Shown here piece after piece: positions 55,061 to 64,000 of a DNA stretch of 64,000 bases. Source of the DNA: Chenopodium formosanum (taxonomy: Eukaryota; Streptophyta; Magnoliopsida; Caryophyllales; Amaranthaceae); contig CM044866.1 in assembly GCA_024500155.1 (NCBI GenBank), forward strand, positions 42,523,501-42,587,500, given 5' to 3'. Each line of letters begins with the position of its first letter. The stretch's first letter is position 1. A program made the translations under genes and the position numbers. Below the pieces are notes generated by a model. The model did no database searches, was not told the DNA's origin, and worked only from the letters and a program-made list of their open reading frames with translations.

Positions 55061-58033
55061 ATTAGATCAACAAAAAGAACAAGTCCTTAATCTATACTAT
55101 TTTAAAAAGAGAAAGCAAGGTTTGATAGAAAAGGGTAGTTGTACAGTGTTTTGTTTTTGTAAAATTCCTTTCAAGTCCCAATTGATGATGACTTGCAAGC
55201 TGCAGCATTTATTTTTTGTTTTGTTTTTGTTTTTTGGCCTTTTTAAATAATTTTATTTCTTTGGTCATGTGTCTGATTTATGTTCTACTCTTGCTAAGAG
55301 TACGGCAATCAAAAATCCGTGTCGTTTTCATATTTGGTCTTGTGTTCATTTCGTGTTGTTTACTAAATCTAAAAAAAAAACCTATCTTTTTTAAATTGAA
55401 CATTTTGCTTTTGAGTAGCGTTGGCAAAAATCGTGTCGTGTTCGTGTTTTGTCTCGTGTCAATTTTGTGTTAGTTGCTCACTAAATCTATTAAAAACTAT
55501 GTACAATGTAAGATAGCTCCATATTGGCCACTCTATCTAAATGATTTGTGCTTGGTTTAATTTCATACTGTGTAGACTTTATATTTTTTCTCGATAATTT
55601 TGTGTTCGCATCATGTCAGATTCGTGATATGTACACTACCTCCATTTTATATTAGTTGCAACTTTGGGGTATGATTTGTGAGATGTAAAATATTCCAACG
55701 TTGCAACTAATATGAAGCGGAGGTAGTATATTATATCCTCTGTTATTTTATAATTAAAATATCTGAGAATGAATATTTTTTTTTTTAAAAAAAATAACTT
55801 TTGGGATTTATATTGTTTATACACACTCCTTTAATTAACTATGCATTAAGCGTTTTATACGTTACGAAAAAACATACTCATTTGAGACGATAATTCGTCT
55901 TTATTCATATACTATAATAACAACGAAAATCAATGGTTTGGAATTAAATGGTATAATAACTTCCGTGTCCTTCCTTTTTGTGTTTAATCTCTCTCTTCGA
56001 CTTTTTGTTACATAAATTAAGTTGATTTCCATTGCGCATATCCCAACCACTCTCCAAAATTCAAAATTATAACTATTTTTTTTTCTACATGAATCTAATA
56101 ACATCCCACATAACTACATTTTTTTTCTTCCCATATAAAGCACGATATGACGGCATAAGAGTACATATGTATTGTCAAAATCTTAATGTTGCAAGTAAAA
56201 CAGAGTGGAGGAACAAGTATTGCGGTGTAACTAAATTTGTTTGTATTATGATAGCACTTTTAATGACATGATTCTAAAAGTCTACTTCATTAATTATGTC
56301 ACTCCATCTGAAATTAAATCTCAATACTTACCTATATCAATAGTTTTCCCAACTTAATCTTCTAAATGAGAAAGTTTAAAATTAGATTTACCACTTTCCT
56401 TTTAGATAAATTCTCTCTTTTTCAACGACTCTTTCTCTCTCTAACCCTTCCCTATCCTTACAATGACTCCACCGCTTCCCTCTTACTCAACTCTTGCTCG
56501 TCGACAACTGGCACGCTCCGCCTAGTTGTCGCCGGCGAGCAAAGCCTTTACGCTATTTTCCTTTTATTTCTTCTGTTTATTTTTTGTTTTGTTTGTCTCT
56601 TGGTGAATAAGAGGGGAATTGGCATAGTTGTTTTTCGTTGCCCTCTTTGGTGGTTTGGTCAAACAAGTTATCTCGTTAGGCGTTTGGTGGCTTAACGAAT
56701 CAAGAACCTAAGGCTATTCTTAACGCCGCCGTCGAAAGGATTTGGTTAATTAATATCCCAACGGTAAAGGTGAAGTTAAGGCTAGGGTTTCCTCACGTTC
56801 CCAAGGTTAAATAGGATCAGTGAGGGGTTCTTATTGTGGTGCGCTTGACGATTGTTCTTGGTGTTAGGGTTTGGTTTCTGCCTGTGAGGTTTGTTCGGGT
56901 TCTGCCTTCTTCTTGTCTCTTGTAGGTTTGGTTTTTGTTTTCTTATAGATGTTGTTTTAGATTTCCTTAGTTTAGTTATGTTGTTCTTGTTTATATTGCT
57001 TGCTTTGTTGTTTTGGTGTTTGTTTTTTAATAATTCTTTTTCTCTGCTTGGTTATGAGTTAGAGTTCCATGGTTTAGTTTTAGTTTTGGAAGTTAACGAA
57101 GTGTTACGTTGCCATAGTCTTTGGAGCCTTGTGGGTCGGTTTTAAGGGTTGTTAGTTTAAACAATCCCTTGTTAGTTGGGTTGGTGGTCCTTCTAATAGC
57201 CATGTTGAGGTGTGATTTTGTACCCCTAGTAGTTAACACAGTTCTCCAGGGGATGGAGTTATTTGCACAGGTTGATGATGTTGGGTTTCCCTGAATATGG
57301 AAATTACAGAAGGAGAGTGGTTATGAGGGAAGAGGTTTGTTTGTTGATCTTGTTGCTTGGGTATGTGATGATATGGGCATTCATGCAACTGCAATCATCC
57401 CTTTGTTGGTTTTGGTGATGGCAAAGTCAGCCATCATTGTTAATCATTATTTTGTAGGAGGCTAACTATCTTTAATGTTTGGGTTAAGCAAAGTCCTCCA
57501 TTATCTTGCATTCTCTGTTGGTAGAGGTGCAAGAAGAGAACCTGCATTTGGACGCATGGTTTCTCAGGGTAAAGTCGTTATAGTATATGACTCTATTGGT
57601 TTTGTTCCCAAACTTCTAGGATGCAGCTATGGTTTTCAACCCCTAGGAGTGGAATGGTGTCAAAGGTTCGTCTGTTAGCAACAGGGTGCATTCAATTTCC
57701 GGTTCTTCCGTCTCCCAACATCTTCCATCTTGTTTATGCTTAGGTGTTAGTGCTGGTTTCAGTCTCCTTCGATGCTTATGTCTTGTGCTCTTGGTCCATC
57801 TCGACTATTTCAGTTAATTCGGCATTTCTTGGTTCATAGTATGGATGCAGTTCGATCCTCTTGGTTGTCTAAGCTCCGCAGTTATTGGAATGCTGCACAA
57901 CTATTTCAGTTTTTTGTACTCTTCGTTCTTCCTCTAGTGGTAGGTAGCAAGCTCCTTATGTGGGTTTGTTTAGGTGTGTTGCTTAGTTCTTTTAAGTTGT
58001 AATTGTGTTTTTTTCTTTTAATGAAGTTCTCAC

Positions 58034-58061
<28 letters not shown>
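55061..58061 (+). other. no intact gene; poly(A)-ended retroposed-looking sequence on the right
   Basis: The right part (about 56370-58036) is GT-rich, reads like cDNA-derived sequence, and ends AATGAAGTTCTCACTT followed by about 24 A (58038-58061), the shape of a LINE 3' UTR or processed transcript. Several frames of 60-110 codons are open but I recognise none. The left part contains two related GTGTCGTGTTCGTGTTTTGTC-like stretches near 55315 and 55430, a decayed duplication. Confidence 0.45.
55636..55726. mobile_element. 91-bp hairpin MITE
   Basis: CTACCTCCATTTTATATTAG at the left and its near-exact complement (CTAATATGAAGCGGAGGTAG) at the right give 27-bp inverted repeats around a 37-bp centre. 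The CTACCTCCGT-type terminus is shared with 5139 and 26020. Confidence 0.8.
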
Positions 58062-58064
<3 letters not shown>

Positions 58065-58177
58065 ACTTTTTCATATCACTTTCCTCAAGACCGCCAACTA
58101 GTTTGACAAGCTCATATAAGAGATACTAACTTTTTCATCCTCGTCTCACTTCAGTACTTCACTAACATAATCCACTG

Positions 58178-60440
58178 AATCAAAAACTTTAAATTCTCTG
58201 TCTACACTTTCTCTCTCTCTCTATCATCTTCTTTTTTCGTGTTCTTCTTTTCTTTTTTTCGTGTTCTTCTTCTCTCTTTTCGTTTTCTCCTCCTTCTCTC
58301 TCCTCGTGTGTGACGACAATACCGACACCAAAATAGCAAGGTATGACTCACCGTATTTGTTATACTATCCCTTTTGTTTTTCTACTTTAATTTTAGATTA
58401 TTTCAATTCTGGAATTAATGTATGAATTTTTAATTGTTGGATTGAATGATTTAATTATAATCTTGTGTTATACATTTGTTAATTAAAATTGATTATTGTT
58501 GGGTTTGAGGGTTTAATTTTGTTTAGGGATTAATTACATTCAATGTTATGAATTCTTGTGTGTTGAATTTAATTGTTAAGCGCGTAGATTCTTAATAGCA
58601 TTTTTCTTTCAGGATTTAATTAATTATAAACTTAGGTTATGAATTATTGATTTTAGATTATATCAATTTACGGGTTTGATCTTGTAAGAATTTATGTTTC
58701 AATTATAGTCAACGTTGCATTGTTTTGTTAATTTAATTATTATCTTATGTTATGAATTGATTTTATGTTACTTATTCTTGTTTCGGATTTATGTTTTAAG
58801 TATAATCAATCCTGTGAATTCTTAACTTACTGTACGTGTACCATGATTTTAACTATAATCCTAAATTCATGATTTTATATATAATCTTGTGTTTATTACT
58901 TTGATTAATTGTTAATTCTTGGCGTTAGTACCAAAATAAAAAAGAGCTTAACAAATGATTTTCTTGAGTAAAATATAATCTTATGTTATAACTTTGATTT
59001 AATGTTTGGCACTTTATTTAATGGTGATGATTTGTCGGGTAATAAGTTTTAAAGAAATTAAATGGTGTCCTTATTGTTTCAGCTTTATTAAAGATGTCCA
59101 AAAGAGAGGGGCGTCAGTCAATCTTGAAACGAATGAAGAACCTACTTTCTGTTACTGGCATCAAATCTCGGCTTACATCTCCTGGAAAGCTTAATCTGCA
59201 GCAGCAGCAGGAGCAGGGGAAGCCGCAATGATCTGGAGCAGGGGCATAATCAGCTTGATCTAGAGCTAGAGCAACTTGAGCAGGAGCACTGGCAGAATCG
59301 GCTTGATTTGGAGATGCAGCTGCAGCAGCAGAAACTGAAGATGCAGCAGCAGAAGCTGAAGTAGGAGGCAATAAACCAGATGATGAAGGCGCAGCAGGAG
59401 AAGTTTGTGCAGCAGCAGATTAAGCAGCAGCAGAAGCTGAACCAGATTATGAAGCAGCTGAACCAACATCAAAACATTGATCTGCAATCTTCCTTACCGC
59501 CTAATAGATTTTCAGGAACACATTCCCTCTCTCCAAGATGGGAGATTCCAAATATGATCCCCTCTACTGCAATTCCAGGGAATGAATCATGGAGCAAGCT
59601 CAAACTTGGCTCAGGGCCTCTCCAGAATTGGAGATTCCAGTGACGATCCCCACCACCATTCCAAATTCTCAAGCACTAAATCATCAACAGAAATCCACGT
59701 ATTCGGAAGAAGTCTTGTGTATCCAAAGTACGCAATTGGTTTAGAACTTCAATTTGCTGTTGTGATAAGGAGAGTGAGAAGGGAACTTATGGTAACAATA
59801 GAGCCATCAAGGAGAAAGTAAAAAGTATAGTAGGTATTGTTGGCCTTGGAATTGTCTTTTTGGTATAGCTGGAACATTTTTACAGGAATTTCTTCGACAT
59901 TCTTACTGTGAATACACAGTTGGGGAATCTAGTGAAGCACAATTGGAGATATCAGGTGGTTGTCATGGTCAGTGAAGTTGTTGTTACTATATATCTTGGA
60001 TGCATTTCACTTCCCTGGGTTGTCAGATTCATTTTGCGAATCTTCAAGAAGAATGTGCCTCCCCCATTTGACGCAATTGACCTTGGATCTTCCTCCAATG
60101 AACATGAAGGATTAGACATTGCTTTAGATACACTTGATCCTTAAGATCTTGATTTTATGTAAATAGTTCATATCTGTCCAGTATCAATATTCATATTTGT
60201 TCTGTAATAGGGGGCTTCTGATCTGTGTAAGTCACTGTAAGTAAGTAGCAGTATTGACTGGTACACCTGACTAGCAGTTCGAAAAGTTTCTTTCGTAAAT
60301 GAATAAAATAGTGTATTCTTTTACATTTGTTCTGTAATAGGGCGTCTGATATGTGTAAGTCCCTGTAAATGACTAGTACACCTGACTAGCAGATCGAAAA
60401 GTTTGTTTTGTAAGTGAATAAAATAGTGTATTCTTATGGG
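58178..60440 (+). pseudogene. Gln-rich protein gene, decayed, with 5' UTR intron
   Basis: A CT-rich 5' UTR exon ends AGCAAG at 58339 before GTATGACT; the intron ends TTGTTTCAG at 59082. The ATG at 59094 opens a basic stretch (MSKREGRQSILKRMKNLLSV) that stops after 45 codons. Beyond it other frames read Gln/Leu/Lys-rich helices (LQQQKLKMQQQKLK, QQIKQQQKLNQIMKQLNQ) suggesting a coiled coil, then RWEIPNMIPSTAIPG and, last, LGCISLPWVVRFILRIFKK with a hydrophobic segment, ending at a stop near 60144. At least two frameshifts and one TAG are needed to read through. I do not recognise the family. Two AATAAA signals follow. Confidence 0.5.
60198..60436 (+). repeat. tandem duplication of a 3' UTR end with two poly(A) signals
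   Basis: The unit TGTTCTGTAATAGGG...CGAAAAGTTT...GAATAAAATAGTGTATTC occurs at about 60198-60322 and 60327-60436. Each copy carries AATAAA (60302-60307 and 60417-60422). The second copy has lost about 15 bp. Confidence 0.8.
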
Positions 60441-61379
60441 TTTTATTAATTTTACTCCCTCTGATTGTTGTTTTATGATTTCGATTTATGTCGTGTTGCT
60501 GTTAAAGACTCTTATTCCTTCCTGGAATTTTGATATTCATTTATTGCTGGAATCAAATTGTGTACTTTTAATATCTTAATTATTTTACTTTTAAGATTAG
60601 CTTCTAGTTTTCCTAATTATGTCCTCTGCTTTGCATTTGAGACTTGTGTTTTTAGTAATTGGGTTTATTCAATAGTGTTTCCATCCGTGTGTTGATACTT
60701 TGGACCTAGTCCTACTTCTATTTTAATGAACTGTGGACGCTGGACCTTTCACGGGAATTCAGAAGTCCTAATTGGATTCCTACTTTACAAGTTTTGGCCT
60801 TTATTCATAGGAAATAGCAGGTTTTGTTCTACTTCAAATTTCGACTATAAGCTCATGATACTCACCCTGCATCATTGTACATTTAGCATTATATAGACTT
60901 ATATTTGAGCTTTTTTGTCAGTTTAGTGTCCTTTATGGGATTTTGATACTAGCCTTTTATGGACCTTTGATACTTTGTTTCCAATATTGTATTCTTCTTT
61001 TGGTCTATTTTTAAGCACGTTTGTAACTTGAACTATTCTAGGTGCAGCAGGTTGTCTTCCAGGCATTTTGACCCATTTGTTTTACTATGCCTTTAGATTT
61101 TTACTTGTTTTTGTTATACAGATATGCGTTCCTTTTGGGACTTACAATTCTTATTGCTTCTTAATGGCTGCCTCCATTCTGGGAGTTTTAAATATGAGTT
61201 ATGTTCCTTTTGGGATTTTTGAACTTGGTTCCTTTCGAATTTGTCAGTTATACCTGCTTATTTTTCAGGTTTATGGTGACATTATTTTACTCAGTTGTAG
61301 TATGATTGAGTTGTATTTTTACTTACTGTTTCAGGTGAAAACAATGGAACCTTCGGATAGGTCCTTTCTGGTGGGCTGA
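60441..61379. other. no gene recognised
   Basis: T-rich sequence with repeated CCTTTTGGGA and GGxxTTTGATACT words. It may be intron or decayed repeat. No feature is supported. Confidence 0.4.
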
Positions 61380-62280
61380 AGACTGGGCTCGGTCCAAGTG
61401 ATGGCTGGGTCGAGGATTTCTTGCACAACAAACACACGTAAACTAGCATCAGGGGTTGTGCCGAGGAAGGCCCCTCCGATGCCGAAGTCAGTACGGTGGT
61501 TTTAGAGAGAGAAAGCTATGCCAGAGTATTAATTGCTCGAGGCTCTAAGTGAATGAATTTAGAGAGAGAAGATTGAATGTATTTATACCTTGACATAAGG
61601 GAGAATGTGGGCCTTGAATCAAGTGGGCTTGCCACGTTGACTGGGCCTTTGAGTGACTTGGCATGGATTGGAGAGTTGAACCTTGACCTTGGGCTTTATA
61701 ATTGAACCATTTATGGACTGGCTCAATTGGAGTAAATTGGACCCAAACAACTTGCCCCCCAGACCTGATTTGGAAGCATGACGGGTCGGGTTTTAACTTG
61801 CAAAATATGGAGGGAAGTAAATGATTTAATTAAAAATTTAAATTGGACAGTTATTGATGAATAAATGTTGTTTGGAGAATAATTAAGGAAGTTGAGAGGA
61901 TGAGTGGGTAGTTAATTTGGAGGGAGTGTGTTTAACGGTTACTTAATGGGGAGTTAATGGGATTTTAGTGGTGCGGACTCCCAGAATTCCATTTCTGGAA
62001 ATATTTAGGCCACTCATCCACTCACTCTCCTCATTTCTTCACCAATTTACGTTCAAACTCGCACAAACCCTTATTCCCAAATTCCAATTCTTCACTTTTT
62101 CTCCGAGATTTAAACTCCGAAACCAAAACTCGCTACCACGAACTTGTAGATCGACAAATTCCGCTTCAGATAAAGGTAATTTTTCCCGAATTTTCTTCGA
62201 TTTTGGTTGATTTGTGGGTTACCCTTGCTTTTTCGAAATTTTCTCTTTTTTCCGCTTTATTCGATATTTCGGTGATCGGA
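61380..62280 (+). other. 5' region of a retrotransposon-associated gene
   Basis: Begins GGGCTGAAGACTGGGCTCGG and contains GGGCCTTTGAGTGACTTGG-like phrases, a TGTATTTATACC TATA-like box near 61578 and a CT-rich leader before the ATG at 62281. Its composition resembles an LTR plus leader, but no second copy lies in the window, so LTR borders cannot be set. Confidence 0.4.
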
Positions 62281-64000
62281 ATGGCTAGAGGTCGAGGTCA
62301 GAGACGACGACCTGATGAGGCAGCAGGAGATGAGGAAAGGGAAGTTCCTCGTCCTAGGCAGGAGTAGGCTGAAGCTACTGCTCCTGGTGGAGCAGTGATC
62401 AACACTGTGCCAATTAATTCAGCGCCTCCTCGAGGGTAGGAGAAGACTAGTACTGCTGGCCAAGCAGAGGCTCCGGCTGTCGTTCCTTGGGAGTTGCCCC
62501 CTGGGGCTGAAGAATGGGGGTATGTTGAGCAGAATTTCGGGCTGATGACTTTCATGCCCTATGATTGGTGGGTGAACAATGGGTCCACCTATCGCTTTGC
62601 CGAGCAAATCGAAATTTTTTACGGCATTTTGGAAGAGGATGGGTACTGGTGTCGAATTCCCACTGCAACCGATACAACTCATCGTCCTCCCCCTGGCTAT
62701 ATAGGGGTGTATACTCAGCAGCTGCAATATGGGCTTCGGTTCCTCTTGCACCCTTTTGTTGCTGGGGTGTTGAACTCGTACCGAATCTCTTTATGTGAGC
62801 TAACCCCCATCAGCATTCGAAGGATAATGATGTATCTTTGGGTGTGCTTGTTTAATACTCTTGAGCCAAACTTGCACTGTTTCAAGAAGATACACAATCT
62901 TGTGCCGAACCTCTAGAGCAAGCATGGGGACCACGGCCCTGGCTGGTGGCGAATTGAGAGTGTAAGGACGCACCTCACAATGTGGTCGAATGACACTTCT
63001 GACAAGGAGTGAAGAGGCTAGTGGGTCAGGGTCAGAGCTCCCTCGGATCCAGATCACCCGAACTTCTTCGGCGCTCCGCGATATCTAACGGAGCCTGATC
63101 CAGAGATGGGGGGTCTTGGCCCTGAGGAAGATGGGGCAGCTAGGGATCCCAACTATGTTCAATTGACCCTCTTCGGCAAAAAGAGGAATTGTGGAGGAAC
63201 GGGTCGAATGTACTACATGCCCGAGACTTGGCTGCCTGACTTCCATTATGTTTTTAAGGAGCATATGCTGGTAGTTGTCGGCCTCAGCCGAAAGTATCGA
63301 GGCGGTAAGGAACTTCGGCTGGGGCCGTGGCCTATTCTTTTTTTGCCTTTTCATTTTAGCTTTCAGCATTTTTAGCATTTGTCTTTGCTTTGCTGACTCT
63401 TTTGATCTTTGTCTTTCAGTGGTGCACGAGGGCAACGCTGGCATAGATTACAAATGCCTCGGCATCGACGCTAGCAGGGTTATGAAGAACAACAAGCCTG
63501 ACATCACCGAGCCGAAGGATCGATCTCTTTCTCTACATTCGAAAAGGTCTCTAATCACCCCTGCTTCCGACTATCTGCAGCAGAAATCTTGGTGGGAGAA
63601 ACGGGACCCTTTCTTCCGCTTAACTCCTGAAGAACCAAAGGCTGCTGCAACTGCTGCTGAAGTAGCCGAGGCTGTTGAGAGTGGAATTGGGACCTCCGCT
63701 ACTACAGAGAAAGAAAATGGTGCTGCTGAGGACGAGCATATGTTAAAGACTTCGGTGAGTCCTCCAGACTTTTTGCCTTAGCATTTTTTTTAGTTTGCTG
63801 TGCTTACCCCACTTTCTACCCCCCATTTTCTGCCCCTTCTACTGCCGAGGATCTTTCATCAGACAGTTCTTCAGACGACAAGATGATGGGGCCCCTGAGA
63901 AAGAAAAGGGCGGTGGTCCTGCCTGGCAGGTTTACCGCCACTGCGATGCCAACTGGGGGCATCAAAATTCAAGAGCCGAATGAGGGCAAGACCCCTCCGA
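62281..64000 (+). pseudogene. gypsy-associated Transposase_28-like protein, decayed, runs off the window
   Basis: ATG at 62281 (MARGRGQRRRPDEAAGDEER), then a region with two in-frame TAG codons (near 62367 and 62438) where CAG or CGG would be expected. A well-preserved block follows: GLMTFMPYDWWVNNGSTYRF, LEEDGYWCRIP, LRFLLHPFVAGVLNSYRISL, the pattern of the plant 'putative gypsy type transposon' domain. A further stop is near 62914. DPNYVQLTLFGKKRN and YMPETWLPDFHYVFKEH follow, then a GT-AG intron (63305-63418) in phase with VVHEGNAGIDYKCL. A second intron probably starts at 63755, before a Ser/Asp-rich stretch and basic PLRKKRAVVL. These proteins are common in non-autonomous gypsy elements; their role is unknown. 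Confidence 0.65.

Noticed and set aside
56366..58002. Several 60-110 codon frames with hydrophobic Leu/Phe/Val runs
   Set aside because: T-rich composition gives hydrophobic translations; no start/splice context or known domain, and the region looks like a retroposed 3' UTR.
60448..60475. CTCCCTCTGATTG resembling a MITE terminus
   Set aside because: No complementary end within the following 1 kb and no TA pair; too short to call.

Overview
This is plant nuclear DNA, almost certainly from a flowering plant: AT-rich, with Ty3/gypsy and Ty1/copia retrotransposons, plant-type MITEs, GT-AG introns and plant-specific domains (plant mobile domain, MULE-type OTU protease). The species cannot be named from the sequence. 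There are no bacterial genes and no rRNA, tRNA or CRISPR locus. Nearly all of the window is transposable elements inserted into one another, and every coding region I recognise is broken or fragmentary, except one OTU exon that is open throughout. LAYOUT. 1-5003: sparse DNA with a LINE fragment and a truncated Tat/Ogre-like LTR. 5004-50218: one relic hAT transposase gene (minus strand) cut into four pieces (49957-50218, 28259-28730, 22018-22080, 5004-5138) by three large insertions. Each insertion has its own target-site duplication (TSD), and across two of the joints the hAT reading frame continues exactly. Insertion A (5139-22015, TA TSD) is a Stowaway/mariner-like TIR element that itself holds a 15.8-kb Athila-type gypsy element (5323-21133, TSD ACCAC), whose gag is in turn replaced by an LTR fragment and a minisatellite. 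Insertion B (22081-28258, 9-bp TSD TATTTTTCC) is a MULE-like element with no visible transposase, carrying two ~0.6-kb fold-back repeats and several MITEs. Insertion C (28731-49951, TSD TCTTT) is a Ty1/copia element. Its pol is split by a non-autonomous Tat/Ogre-like element (31954-44716, TSD CAACC), whose 3' LTR holds a miniature retrotransposon (32191-35969, TSD ACCCG). The copia 5' LTR holds a chromovirus-type solo LTR (46952-49394). 50227-51002: a LINE RNase H fragment with a poly(A) tail. 51231-54869: a plant-mobile-domain gene split by a solo Tat/Ogre-like LTR (TSD ATGCC), convergent with an OTU cysteine-protease exon; this pairing is typical of MULE cargo. 54900-61380: gene-poor DNA, a 91-bp hairpin MITE, a poly(A)-tailed retroposed sequence and a decayed Q-rich gene with a duplicated 3' UTR. 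61380-64000: the 5' region and intron-containing, decayed coding region of a gypsy-associated protein resembling Transposase_28, running off the window. HOW THINGS RELATE. The genes form no pathway. The window records insertion history, and the nesting with TSDs gives a relative order. A recurrent theme is short GC-rich inverted repeats upstream of the TATA box in three unrelated LTR families; the Tat/Ogre-like family carries a variable tandem array of about 17-20 bp palindromes there.
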